DNA from: Rhabditoides inermis | Lineage: Eukaryota; Nematoda; Chromadorea; Rhabditida; Rhabditidae | Length of the DNA: 64,000 bases | Reading direction: 5' to 3' | Assembly (NCBI GenBank): GCA_963966185.1 | Contig: CAWZYM010000318.1 | Coordinates: 1 to 64,000, forward strand | Shown: positions 21,161 to 33,800 of the stretch, piece after piece | Layout of the letters: every line of letters starts with the position of its first letter | How positions within the stretch are numbered: position 1 is the stretch's first letter | Translations under genes and position numbers: made by a program | The notes under the pieces: model-generated | What the model was told of the DNA's origin: nothing | The model's database searches: none | What the model saw: the letters and a program-made list of their open reading frames with translations, nothing else

Positions 21161-23244
21161 TTACTCCTTCTTCTGCCTGAAATAACATTATTATTATTAT
21201 TATTATTATTTGAAAATGATATTCAAGACTCACTTCCTCTTGTCGGCGATAGCGCGGAGGACGCGGTTTCCGGCGACGAATGTGACAGTGCCCACCACTC
21301 CCATATACTTGAGCGTCTCGAACATGTTCAGCTGCAGCCAGAACACGAAGTACAGACCAAACAGAGCTAAAACACATTCACACTCAACCAGCATGGAAAC
21401 AATTTTTAAAGGAAAGAATCTCACCGGCGAGTCCTCCGTGGAAAGCGAGGGTCCAGATCGAAATGGGCATGTTGCCGAAGTTGACGCCTATAGCCAGCCA
21501 CTGAAACAAAATAAAAAGTTAGCAAACATACGTATTACTAACTATTGAACCATGGAAACACACCAGGACAAGAACGAGAGCAAGCGGAGCAAGACAAATG
21601 AGGGTAAACGCGTCCGAAACGATTCCAGGAGGGCGCTTCTCGGGAGCGCGGAACGTGTGAGCCAGAGCGGGCAGAGCATCGTAGATCACCTACAAGAAAT
21701 TTATAGAGAATATGTATATGTTTATTGCATACCTGCTCGGACTTCTTGACGGGCGGCGTGTAGACGGAAGGCAGATCTATCTTTACATCAGCCACTAGCC
21801 AATCCACTTGCTGCTTTGCGAGAGCATCTCCAACCACAACACGCAAAGCATACTTGCCCGAAAGACCGTTGAAGTCAGCTCCCTCCTTGGCCATGTTCTA
21901 AAAAAACTTTTTTGAAACCACGCATAACAAAAAAACACTTACAATGTTAGCAACATATCCGCCTGATTTCTGTTTGTCACCAGTAAAGACAATCTCTGCA
22001 CCAGACTCGTGCACGAAGATCACAAACACCTAAACAATGTGGTTTCAAGCTTGAGAGTTCCAAACGATAGAGGGACATACCTGGTGAGCATTGAAAGTCT
22101 GTCCGTTGGACTTGTTCTTCACGTTGAACGAGACGGTCACCTTTTTATCCTGATCAGCCGACAGCGCTTTACCCAGCTTGGAGAATGAAGCAACGCTGAA
22201 AAAAACGACAGAGATTCACGACCTCAAAGAATGCATTAGTGTTGGGTCGATTAAGAGATGTTCGATGAATGATTAACGATTAATCGAAAAATTAATCGAA
22301 ACCTTCGATTAACGATTAATCGTTAATCGAGAAATTGTCGATTAATCGATTAACGATTAATCGTTAATCGAACTTTTGTCGAATAATTGATCAATGATAA
22401 TTTTACAATCTTGTTTTCGTATCGATATGTGAACAATTACCGTAAACCCAGGAAGCGAAAATTGTACCGAAAAACAACGAGATTGAGCGATATACTTTCG
22501 ATTTAATCGAGTGTTTCGATAAATCGGAAAACGATTAATCGTTAATCGAAATCGTCTCGATTAATGGATCAACGATTAATCGTTAATTGAAACATGTTCG
22601 ACTAATCGAAAATTAATCGAAATTCGATTAATCGACCCATCACTAGAATGCATACTTGTTGACATTGCTGGGCACGGTGGCGTCCTTGGGGTAGATGGCA
22701 ATCTTCATGTCGTCAACGATCATGTCCATCTCCACCTTCACCTTCAGCTTAGCCGACAGGCTAGTGAGGCGCTGGTCCTGAACAACAGAATTTTCGCAAT
22801 TACACATGAAATCTCACCTGGGTGGTAGCGGTGAGAGCAAGAGTGTAGAAACCAGCCTCCTTGGCAACTACGGAACCCTCGAAATCAGTATCGCTTCTAA
22901 ACCAACCATGATATCTAATATAATTACATTAAATACATTTACCCGGAAATCTTGTTGAACACGACAGCCTTTTGAAGCACAACACCAGCAGGAGACAGCA
23001 CGTCGGCCTTGATATTGACAGCAGCCGCTTGTCCGGCAATTTTTCCCACCGAGATACGAACAGGCTGAAATTAAGAGTAAAACAGCCCACATTTCTAGCA
23101 CCAACTACAAAATAAAAGAAAATATACCTTTCCGGGATGAAGAGAAGCGGGTCCAGCAAGCTGAAAGACAAGCGGCATCTTCTCCGTCTTCACTTGAGCC
23201 GCAACCGCAGCGACAACCGCAAATAGAACCCACACAGTGTTCAT
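21161..23244 (-). CDS. ostd-1: Oligosaccharyltransferase subunit, ribophorin II / OSTD-1
   Basis: Subunit of the ER oligosaccharyltransferase that N-glycosylates nascent proteins. It starts MNTVWVLFAVVAAVAAQV (signal peptide) at 23244, with a TTCAG acceptor three bases upstream. Luminal exons include PVRISVGKIAGQAAAVNIKA, LTATTQDQRLTSLSAKL, KVTVSFNVKNKSNGQTFNAH, VFVIFVHESGAEIVFTGDKQ and KIDLPSVYTPP. The C-terminus has three membrane segments (ICLAPLALVLVLV; WLAIGVNFGNMPISIWTLAF; LFGLYFVFWLQLNMFETLKY) and ends DKRKRQKKE, a lysine-rich ER-type tail. The YFVFWLQLNMFETLKYMG block is diagnostic of ribophorin II/Swp1. One intron contains the complete hAT-type MITE, inserted about 10 bases from the splice donor. 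Confidence 0.93.
22237..22645. mobile_element. Complete 409 bp hAT-type MITE with 8 bp target duplication
   Basis: The termini are TAGTGTTGGGTCGATTAA and, inverted, TAGTGATGGGTCGATTAA. GAATGCAT is repeated exactly on both sides (22229-22236 and 22646-22653). An 8 bp duplication and TAGTG-type ends are hallmarks of hAT transposons. The interior is an array of CGATTAATCG-type palindromes with no coding capacity. It lies in an ostd-1 intron, close to the donor. Confidence 0.88.
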
Positions 23245-23257
23245 TACCTGAATAAAA

Positions 23258-23337
23258 GAACCAATAACTGCACGAAAGAACCAATAACTGCACGAAAGAA
23301 CCAATAACTGCACGAAAGAACCAATAACTGCACGAAA
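23258..23337. repeat. Four perfect 20 bp tandem repeats upstream of ostd-1
   Basis: GAACCAATAACTGCACGAAA is repeated exactly four times, beginning 14 bases upstream of the ostd-1 start codon. Each unit contains CCAAT. The perfect identity implies recent expansion. It overlaps the region where the pre-mRNA outron would lie. Confidence 0.9.
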
Positions 23338-23409
23338 CACCCAAAAATATAATTAAAATATACGAACTACAAAACATTGGCGAATTCGATCATATTTTAC
23401 TGAAAATTC

Positions 23410-23462
23410 AAGCCGCTTGCAAAACGGTTGGAATTTTTTCCTGACCATCTTGCAAGCGGCTT
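23410..23462. repeat. Perfect 13 bp inverted repeat (hairpin)
   Basis: AAGCCGCTTGCAA (23410-23422) pairs perfectly with TTGCAAGCGGCTT (23450-23462) across a 27-base loop. It lies between imb-3 and ostd-1. It could be an RNA hairpin or a tiny element remnant. Confidence 0.6.
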
Positions 23463-23966
23463 CAATAAAAAGTTTTAAAAACTAAATTCTATAAAACGAA
23501 CACATAAATAAACAAGTATACAACCGCGTCCGGGCAGATTCAAAAAATACGTGTCATTGGAATTTCGTGGCGGGACCAATTTTATCATCGCCTGCAACGT
23601 GAACAACTATTAGAGACGAACTAATAGAAAGAAAAGGCAATAAAACAAACGGAATCAATTGAAAAAAGTAACAATCACTGTATCAAACAGTTAGAATTTA
23701 CAGCTCACCACAGCGACCTGCAATCAATAGAATCTATTTTATTAGATACAAACCGTTGATATAACAATCAAACCAACAAGGCATAGACAATCTCACAAAT
23801 GAATGTAAATTGTCACTGTAATTTTAAATGAAATCTAACACAATGAACAGAACAGACTCCTGACGACAACAGGATAAATCAAGCGCATTATATGACCGAG
23901 TACCTATCACCGGACAAAAGCGTGGTACACATATGAAACAAATCAAACATAACAATATTGATCTAT

Positions 23967-26900
23967 TTACGCGGAGAGAATACGCTGAAGGGTCTGCTGT
24001 CCCTCAGCATCGAAGTTGGAAGCCTGCACGACAGCCTAAACATTGTCATATAGCAAATAAATAAATAAAAATCACAGCGTACCTGGAAAATGGGCAGCTG
24101 CTGAATTCCCTTCACAATTGCGACCATACGGCCAGCAACGCGCTGTCCCTCGACATCCTCCTCAAACGCCTCATGCTGGATAGCTCCAACGATGATTTGA
24201 AGCAGACGAGGAAGGTTGGAATTGTCTGCTCCAAGCACAAGCGGGTTGTTGGACTCAACCAGATCTGCGAAGTAGTCGTAGACGAACACAGACTCTTCCT
24301 TGTCTTCGTGGATCGGCAGCCACGAGAGGAAAAGAGGAATCACCTAAAATGAAAGAGTTGAAAAATTCTTATTGTTAAAACAATACCTGACTGGCATCAA
24401 TTCCGGATCCGCAGTGCTTCAGAATCTTAGCAACAGCAGCAATAGCGTTCTCGGTGGCGACGCTTCCCTCCTCAGTAGACCGGGCATCAGGACGAGCAAC
24501 AATGGCAGCCAGGGGCTCCAAAGCAGCAGCGCAAACCTGGGTGAACTCAGGAATGGCTCCTCCCTGAAACAAATAACTAAATAGTGAAATAACAACAGAA
24601 AACGAACGACAAAAAAAATCACCTTGAGAGCCATGACTCCGAATCCATAGGCAGCCGCCTGACGAACCTCCGGAAACTCCCAATCAGCAAGAGACTTGAG
24701 CATGTTAGGTACGAATTCGTTTACGTACTTAGCCATGGCCTGAGTAGCGTACTCGCAGTAGTCATCCAGCATGCAAAGACCCCACTGCCTCTCAGCGTAC
24801 GAGCGAGTCATTTGGGTCAGAGCAACGATCTTCGGAAGAACACCCTCCACGAGATGGAAGAAATCTCCTCCGACCGTAGAGAACGACGCATGAACAAGAT
24901 CAGAGATACGGGCAAGGACGTTGGTCTCCAACTCCATCTCATCATCAAGTTTCTCATCTCCATCCTCAGGATCGGCATCCTCATCCTCCTCCTCAGCCTC
25001 GCGCTCCTGAGTGCGACGCTCGTACTCCTCAAGCTGCTTAGTGATCAGAGCGGCCACCTCCTGAACCTCTTCAGGCTTCAGATTCTGACCGACGACAGCC
25101 ATACAATCTCCTACAGCATTCAACATCTCGGCAAGAACCTCAGACTCCTCCTCCTCCTCGATAGCCTCTTTCAGGGCAGGGAAGAATCCCTCCCAAAGGC
25201 GACGCATGGCGTCCCCGCCCTGGGCCTTCACACAAGCCAGAAGATACGGCATGCACTCAGCGGACGAGGTACGCACATCCTCGTGGAAGAAGAAGCGGAT
25301 GTTTCCAACGCAAAGCTTGGCAACCTCATCGACGTAAGGAGCAAATGCCTCTCCCAGTTCACGCGCGTAACAGACGATCATCTCGAACGAAGTTGCCTTC
25401 TCATCCAGACCAGATGTCTTGATTCCAAACTGTTTCTTCTCTCCAATGTCAGAGAAAGTCCAAGAGGGATCCTCGTGGACATCCTCCTCTGAAATATATA
25501 AGAATTAGCTTTCGATAAATAGATAAATTACACCAACCATCCAGAACAGCGACATCGGGGTTGTACTCCGCAGTGCTCAACATCGAAGCATGACCATAGG
25601 GAGGAACGGGGCGAAGTCAGGGCCAAGAACCTTGCAGATACGAGCCCAGCTGCTAATCATGTAGCTACACTGAGGGTCCTCCACATTGAGAGTGGGCATG
25701 GCGGTCGAGAGAACCTGCATGATCTCAGCAGCGTCAGGTCCGAACTTCTCCTTTCCAACAGCAAGACCGATCAGAGAAATGCACTCGATGGTCTTTCCGC
25801 GCATAACCTGAAAGAAGAAATAACACCTATGAAGGACAAACTATCTCACCTTGTAATCATCTCCCTCGGCGTTCTTAAGAATGTACTTAAGCGGTCCGAT
25901 GAGCCGATCGTAGAAGGTAACGAACTGATCCTGAGCAGCATCAGCGACAGAAGCAATCGTTGTGATGACTTGTTCGAGGACGAGCTTGCGACCCTTCTCC
26001 AGCAGCTGCTTGAACATGTTCTCTAGCACCCACTCGAGCTTCTCCATGAGAGTAGTGAGATATCCTCCGATGACCTGCTGAGGACAATCCTCGCAGAAGT
26101 TCACGAGAGCAGCAGCGGAGTGCGCAGCAACACGAGCGCACGACACATCGACAAGCGTGGTCATAAGACCAGGCACAACAATAGCGTGGCGCTTTTTCTG
26201 CAGGGTGGGGTTGAAGTCAGTGGACATCTGTCCAAGAGCGTTGCAAGCAGCGTAGCGAACGCGCGGGTGCTGAAAGATTTAACGTATAACAAATAATTGT
26301 ATAAAAGAATAACGCTTACAGTATCTCCGAGGAACGGGACAATCTTCGCAACAACACCATCAATGATGGGCTCCATAGCTCGAGCGCATCCCTCTCCGAC
26401 AGTCGAGAGACCCATGAGACCAGCATGCCGCTTCTTCCAGTCAGCTGAAATATCTCATTAAAACTGTATTTTCTTTTCATTATATTAAAAAAATTTAATA
26501 CGTCAAACTACTCACCATCTCCGAGAAGAGTGTTGGCAATCTCGAGGAAAGTGGGAAGAACGGCCTTTCCGTGAAGAGCGCACGAAATGCGATCAAGAGA
26601 TGACTCTCCGATAGCAACATTCCTAAACAATGATAGTCTTAATATCGTGGACCAAAGAGATAAAAACTTTTTGATGAAAAAAAACTCACTCCTCGTTATC
26701 ATCCTCCTCCTCGGTGTCATCAACCTCGAGCCAATCGGTAATATCATCCTCCAGTTCAGTCATCATGAGCAAGGCACTCTGGACTAAATTGATCAATATA
26801 AATTAAATTAGAATTATTTTAACGTACGCATTCCAGGGATGAGATTAGGGATGCGCTTCTTGACGGTGTTAGCAGACGCCTCGCAGATAGTGGTCATGAT

Positions 26901-28086
26901 CTCCATACTGCTATGCCGGTAGATGTCATCGCGCTCCTTGTTGGCGATGGTCTACAATAGAATTATGAAATTGAGCATTAACAAAATGACTAACCGCAAT
27001 GCACATCTCAAAAATGGTGGTGAGATGAGGAGTAATCGCCTTCGGGACGGTAGAAGCCAGATCAACCAGGGCTTGAAGAGGACCATCATCATCTTCCTCC
27101 GTCGCGACAACATGCTCGCAGACCTTGAAATTTTTGAAAATTGTAAAAGTCAATACTCTTCTTAAAAAGAAGATGTAAAGGATATTGTCGAAATGAACTA
27201 GAGACAGAAAACGAGACATTTCAAGGTCGAAAACCAACCTTGATTACAGGGGAGATGAGACTGGAGAAATTCTTGACAATTTTGTCGTCCTCGTCGTTGA
27301 AGGAAATAAACGCGACAAACGCCTTGACAGCAGACGACCTCACACCAGAAGCAGGGTTGGCCAGGCAAGACTCCAGGATCGACTGAAATGTCCATTTGTC
27401 TAAAAACAATTTTGAAAAAAAAACCTTGATTCCGGGCAGATACTTCTCCTGATCAGCCCCGAAGATGTTTGGGACAGACCTTGAAATGTTAGAATTATAA
27501 CATACCCAATCATATCAAAGGAAAATACGAATAGAACACTTACTCGATGAGAATCATGGCCATCTCCTTCAACTCAGAGCTCTCAGCAGAGCTGCAGTGC
27601 TCAATAAACTGGAGAACCTCGGGCCACTTCTGCACAGAGGTATCGTCATCTTGAATAGGTAAATAATTGAAAATAAGACCAATGAACCCACCGATAGAGT
27701 TGCGAGCGAGTTCGGCGATAATGTCTGCAAGCTTCTTGCGGAGAGAGTGGCTGTTCTCGGAAGTAACTGCCTGGAGAATCTGCTGTTGGAATCCCTTCTG
27801 GTTCTCAGCGCCCCAGGCGGCAACAAGCTCATCATAGGTGTTCGAGATAAGACGGCGGAGAAGAACGAGAGCCATAGAGCGAACCTGAATATTGTTCAGT
27901 ACAACATAAGGTGTTATAAATACTCACTCCCTCAGCAACTGACTGCTCAGCATACAACTGGTACAGAAGAGAGCTTTTCTGTGCGGGCTCGATCTCATCG
28001 TACTGAGTCTCTGCGGCCTGGCGATCGGTGTTCTCAACCGACATCATCCGATTGACGAGCTCATGGAAAGTCTGCAGGTCCGACAT
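23967..28086 (-). CDS. imb-3: Importin beta-3 / importin-5 (karyopherin)
   Basis: HEAT-repeat nuclear import receptor that carries cargo such as ribosomal proteins through the pore under Ran control. I choose the start [15 protein letters not shown] at 28086, just after a TTTAG acceptor; an in-frame upstream ATG at 28128 lies before it. Recognisable blocks: [136 protein letters not shown] and a C-terminal QRILSA. An acidic loop follows EYERRTQE. At about 25583 the reading frame breaks by one missing base, between VMLR and the next residues, in an otherwise conserved segment. In an essential single-copy gene this is more likely a sequence error than a real lesion. Confidence 0.93.
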
Positions 28087-29426
28087 CTTATGTCGATGTG
28101 CTAAATTTATCTTTTCTTTAGTAGACATAGTATATCAGATATGCGCAGAGTATCGCAATTGTGATGATTACATTATAACCACAACCAATACATGAAGACT
28201 AGAACACATACACAGTGAGCAAGTAAATGTACCTACTCACTACGATCGATAACGAAATCGATAAAATAGTGACCTAGATGAAAGAAACAAAGAAAACTAC
28301 TTCCGGCCGATAGCTCATGGAATGAAACTAATCGAGAGCTTCAAAGTACTAGAGGCTGCGTATCGACACAGTGTAAGAGTCGATGCGGCGCCGGCGCGCG
28401 ATTCAAAATGCAATTTCAAAACCAGCCTAGCAAAGACACAGAGCGCGCGCAATCGCTTTGCGCATGGTGAGTAATCCGCTCATGGAGAGATGGAATGCAC
28501 TGTACTCGCTACTATACAATGTGGCAATGGCAATGAAATAGTACATGTTGATTCCGTTGACTGAGGGGAGGGTCGGGATGGTCGGGATGGGCTGGTTCAG
28601 AACAACTGTCAGCAGTCAAAGTTCACTTTATCTGTTGTAAAGATCAAATCGAGCGAGACCACTGGATACGAACACTTAATTATCTCATCGTCATTAGTGT
28701 TAGTTGTTGGTGTTCAGTCGACTAAACAAAATGTCGACCAAACAAAACTTTATATTGTCATAATACAAATAATAACTTTGTAATATCATGTAGTGTTATC
28801 ATTAATCATATAACATTCCCTACAGAGAGTTTATACAATATGTAAGGGAGTTGTATTTCATGTGAGATGTACTTATTAGATCAGTGATAGCAGTAGCCGA
28901 AGGGGCTATTACACTCGTCTCGTCGAGAACACATCCCTGCCATGTGTCGAGAGTCGCTAGCCGCGCTCTCATTTGCCTATCACCCTCCTCTCATCTTATC
29001 TATTCTTCCCATATCTATTAATCGATACCGTTCCTATGTTTATTCAATCAAACTGTTTACGACAAGTCTGACAAGAAAGAAATGGTTTAGTCATTTTTGA
29101 GTCAGCCGCTATAGTCACCTCACCTCGCAATTCCACTTGAAAGATGTTTGTTTGAAGTTGGTTTGATAGCCATATGCACTTGCCTGCTCTATCGCTTCAC
29201 TATCGTCTCTATATGTTCACTCGCATATATCTGTTAGCGTCAAACGGCTGGCTGGTGACTGCACACTCACTGTTGAAATCGCTATGACTCTTATCGGTTC
29301 ACCTCAATCCCACTGCAAAAAAAATTGGAAACATTCGAAACTATTTCATATACCACTTACGAATTATCCCCCGAGGATATATAAGATGTATGACAAGATC
29401 AAGTATTATATGCAGTCATTTAGTTG
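28087..29426. other. Gene-poor intergenic region
   Basis: Between the divergently arranged imb-3 (-) and the four-helix membrane protein (+). It likely holds both promoters. I see no open frame with splice support and no repeat worth listing. Confidence 0.55.
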
Positions 29427-30384
29427 ATGGACGATTATTTCTTCGGAGAACAGCGACGACAATTCTGTGGAAGTACACATGTCGTAGTGAGTTTATTCGT
29501 GTAAAATTTAATCTCTACATACATCCTTCGATCTCCCTTTCCTATTCAATCGCTTCATGCAGCTGACTAAACTCTTTTCGGAACTCTTTACGAACACATC
29601 ACCCTCGTCTGTCACCAATTATCACACTAACTCCCTCTCAGTATCCTGCGCTTCCTCCCCTCTCATCACATTCCGAAACACCTCGGGCTAGGATTACAAC
29701 CTGTTACTCATCCATGTACCCTATTAATCACGCTGGAACACATCAATCAATGGGCTTCAGACTGCGTTTTGGATTACCGTACTCGCTGAGTTCGCATTTC
29801 TTTTCACTTCCGTTGTGATAGTTCCCGTCACAATCGGCTATTTCGACACATGGAGTGTTATACAGGTGAATTAAACTTCAAACTACATAGCTTTAACGCA
29901 CGGTTCATCCATCATTGTAGGTCTTCATAATCGGTGGTGCGTTGTCCCTTGCAGTTGCAGCACTGCTGCAAGAGAAACATCGTCTTCTTCTCGCGTTCAT
30001 GATTGTCAAGGTGCGCGTGCCATCTCTCATATCTCTAAAGTGAAACACGATCGTTCAGGGGATCGAGATCATATTTTATTTCCTGCTTCTACTCACTGCT
30101 GTAGTATTGATATTCGTTCGTCGTTCTACTCTCGTTCGAATAATGGAATGGAGGATACGAACAATCACACGTGAGTCACAGCTCTCAACTCTATTGCATA
30201 CGGTATCGTTTTAGAGGACAACATCGCGTCCCATATTTTTCTTCTTGTCGTTTTTCTTCTGTTCCATTTGGTTTACTCAGGAGTTGGACTAAACATCACC
30301 TATAATACGTTTGACTACTTCCGATCTAAAGCTATTTACAAGTATAACAAAGAGAGAAACAAAACAATTAAAATTTTCATGTGA
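29427..30384 (+). CDS. Small four-helix membrane protein, unknown function
   Basis: Five exons with fully consistent phases: 29427-29486, 29761-29865, 29921-30010, 30059-30170 and 30215-30384, giving 178 residues. The start is MDDYFFGEQRRQFCG. Four hydrophobic segments follow: FWITVLAEFAFLFTSVVIV, VFIIGGALSLAVAALL, IEIIFYFLLLLTAVVLIFV and HIFLLVVFLLFHLVYSGVG. Between helices 3 and 4 a basic loop (RRSTLVRIMEWRIR) suggests a cytosolic position. The C-terminus is basic (YKYNKERNKTIK). The layout recalls nematode four-TM families and LAPTM-type proteins but I do not recognise a specific family. Each exon is too short to stand out alone. An additional exon could exist in the 274-base first intron. 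Confidence 0.72.
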
Positions 30385-30845
30385 GACTGGATATTTAGCC
30401 TTGCATAATTGCAGGATTTTTACGCACACTAAATAACCCCCCTCATGATCTACTCATATATCCAACAATATGTGATCAAATTCTCCTTCATATTACGAGG
30501 TCCAATTCTAATGTGATTTCAAGAACAATGTAATAAACAATTTGATTACCTATCTTTTATCGATCTAGTATTACTGACAAATTATGCAATTTGCAAATAT
30601 ATACTAACATAGGGCATGCCGATGCTTTTAAAACGCGCTAACCACACAATTGGATTGGAGACTCATCAAATAACGGATAAGAATTGATAACGCTGAGTAA
30701 AGGAAGAACAAATTTTCAATATGAAAACAACACAACACCGGATCGATAATAAGTTAACTCGGGGTATATATACACAACAAAACACTAACATTTCAGGATC
30801 AAAATCGACAACTAGGAAGGTAACAATGAACTGGACATGCATTGA
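30385..30845. other. Convergent intergenic spacer
   Basis: 3' regions of the membrane protein gene (+) and the EMSY-like gene (-). A plus-strand frame at 30721-30972 overlaps the last EMSY-like exon and is not supported. Confidence 0.55.
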
Positions 30846-33800
30846 TCAACTGATCTCCATAACGGACTGCTGCAATATATCTGTCACTGGTGCACTACCA
30901 GTTGAAACAGAAGTTTCGTCTGATCTAGCCAAGTCATACGACGAGCTCTTGAACGACGCCGTTTGCTTATGATCGTATCCATCGCGCGCTTCGGTCTAAA
31001 AAGAAAAAAATATCGATTTTGGAACCTAACATTTACCTGAGATAACGGTGTTTGCTGGTCAGCCGTCGGCTGTTGGACGATCACTGTTCCACCGTACATC
31101 TCCACACTTTGTCGGATAGTTGACGAAGCAAGAGGCTGAATCTGAAAAACACGGATTGTGTGAATGTCATAGCCTCATACACACTCATGGAACATCATTA
31201 TATAGAAATCCCAAATGCTTAGTGTTCGTATTACACGTAGTGGGAAGGGCGAACAAAACAATCATTTCTCCGAGCTCATAAGGAAAGCTGGTTGAGTTAT
31301 CCAATCGTAATCAATTTTGTGTGGGCGTTCGAAAGCGAGAATAGAGTTTTTGATCACCTGACCATCTTGCGAAATTTCAATTAATATAAAACCGATAAAA
31401 ATTGCTATGTGTTGTAGTTGTTATAGTTGTTAAAGGACATGAAAAACCCTTTGCCATGATTTTTTTTATGAAAAAATTATAGCAAATTTGGACGACTATT
31501 ACGGTAAAATTCTTTACAAAAAGGCAAGGAAGCGGCGCCTATTCGCCGCCAAGAGAGATGCGTGCCATTGCCATTCTCGAGACCGGAGTTCGAAGTACGC
31601 ACTTTTTAATGAATCACAATGAAAGTGAAACTGTGTGCGTTTAAGTTTCAAAATATGTCTCGCCCATTCCTAGAGAATTCGGAAAGACTAAACTTGAAAG
31701 TTGTTCCTTAGAGCGGATCATACAATTTTCCTCATATCAGTACAGTAGTGAAATATGCAGAGAGAGAGAATTTGCATCGCATGAGACCACTACGTATATA
31801 ACATTCCGTAAAAAGGAAAGAAAAAAAATCGCAACTAACTTTCTTTCAATACAATCAATACGGATCAGTGTTTCAGATATGAAATAAACGAACTGCGATT
31901 ATATAACGGTAGGTGCAATTTAGACTGGTATTGGAATCACAGTAACACACTAAACACAATGACATTGACAATATCAAATCACACCTGTTCATAGCTGCCT
32001 CCACTGAGCAGATAGACAGTCTGCTGCTGTGTTGGCTGTACTGGAGACGACTGCTCACCCGGACTCATTCTCTGCATCACCCTCGCTTGATCTGCTGTCA
32101 ACAAAGGACTGTGCCTTTCCATAGTCATGCGAGCAAGCCCAGCAGGTGACAACGAATGTCGTCGGAGAACCTGTCCAACCTAAAAAAAACATATTCAAAA
32201 TGTTAAAACTTTTCTTTTTATCGTCTTCCCTTCCTAATCAGAATTCTTACCGTCGGGCCGTGAGAAGGAGAGTTCACCGCAGCGCCACCCACTCCAGGAA
32301 GAGGGGGCGTCGGCTGCATTCGGAGATGCAATCCAGAAGATTCAATGTCAAGGCCCGAGGTGAACGAAGGGGACGGCCTCATAGGAGCAGATGTACAAGA
32401 CATTGGAGGAGTACTATGTACTGGAGCAGAACCAGACGTCGATGGAACTGCATCCATGAAGTCTTCGTCACATTCCAATCGCACTAAATAACAAATAAAT
32501 TTAAGTTTCAATATATCAGATTTTCTGCAGTTTACTGTAGAAAATTGAAATGCAGTTTTCGTCGCATTTCGAATAGTGAAGAGACCAAAGCGCCCGTGTT
32601 AAACCGAAAATCGATCAAACAAGCTACCATTCACATCAAAGAGGTTTCCTTTTCACGCACGTATGGTCTCTCAGAGAAAGAGAGAGAGAGAGAGAGAGAC
32701 TATCTTTCTCGCTCTCACGAATCGCCTATTGACGTCGGCTGTCAAAAGCACTAACTAGCCACCAGGAGACAACTATATATTACTAAAAAAAGTTATGGAC
32801 ATAAATAAATCAAGTGTTTATATTCGAATTAAACTGAATCAATTACTGCTCACCACTAGAAGTGCTCCTCTCCAGTCGCGTGACGAGCGAAGGAGCAGGA
32901 ACAGTTATCCCAGCCGCAGTTTCCATTCCACCAGCTGCCCGCGGCTGCTCCGCCTTCGACATCAGATGTTCAAGCGATGCTGAGGCCTCTGGAGTCACGC
33001 CTACTCCAGACAACTCGGTAGCTTCTGAACCAAAAATTTACCCAAAACAAAAAAGGTTGAATAACTTCGTCGAAACAAACCTTGTAAAATCGAAGACACA
33101 GCTCGTATGGTCGCAGGATCGTCGACCACAGGAGTACGGTAGTGTTTGTTGTGATGCGCATGCACGTGAAATTCAGCCTGCTACAATCGAAGACAAGTTA
33201 ATTTGTACACGAAAACAAAATATTAAATTCAAAGAAGTATAGAATAGTAATTCGTATTTCATATAAATAAATATAAAAACCTGGGGAATTCTTCGGTGAT
33301 TAGCCACGCCGTTTACCATCTTGTGCGAGACTGTACTACCACTCGCCGGCGATCCGATAACAGAAGACGTCTTCGCAACAATCGTTGAGCGATAACTATA
33401 ATAAAATATAGTTACGAAATCTAACGTCTCATTTAGTGAGTCACCTTCGTACGACTTGCTTGACAGTGGGCTGATGCATGTGCATATGCTGTGCGTGTAA
33501 CTGTAGCTGCGCATGAGTTGGTGACTGCGGTGGCACCACGTTCGGAACAGGAGTATGTACTACTGTCGCGGGACCATAATCATGTCCATGCATTCCTTCC
33601 CGCGCCGACTATAAACATAAATAACATATATAAATCCATATATAAATATAAGCCACCGTGCTCGCAGGCGAACCGCCGTAGTAAGGCCGAGACGAGTTTA
33701 CGAAGACACTTGAAGTGGTCGAAATGGCTGGAGTAGCGGAGGCAGAGACAGAGTATGCAGGAGAAGAAGAAGTACTTGCAACAGGCGAACCAGCAGAAAC

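Larger units (their letters stand above)
23245..23966. other. Spacer between imb-3 and ostd-1
   Basis: Holds the likely ostd-1 promoter/5' region, a 4-copy tandem repeat and a hairpin (listed separately). No gene is visible. Confidence 0.6.

Noticed and set aside
23440..31371. Shared CCTGACCATCTTGC at about 23440 and 31358
   Set aside because: The 14-base match has no extended similarity around it that I can support; probably chance or an old repeat fragment.
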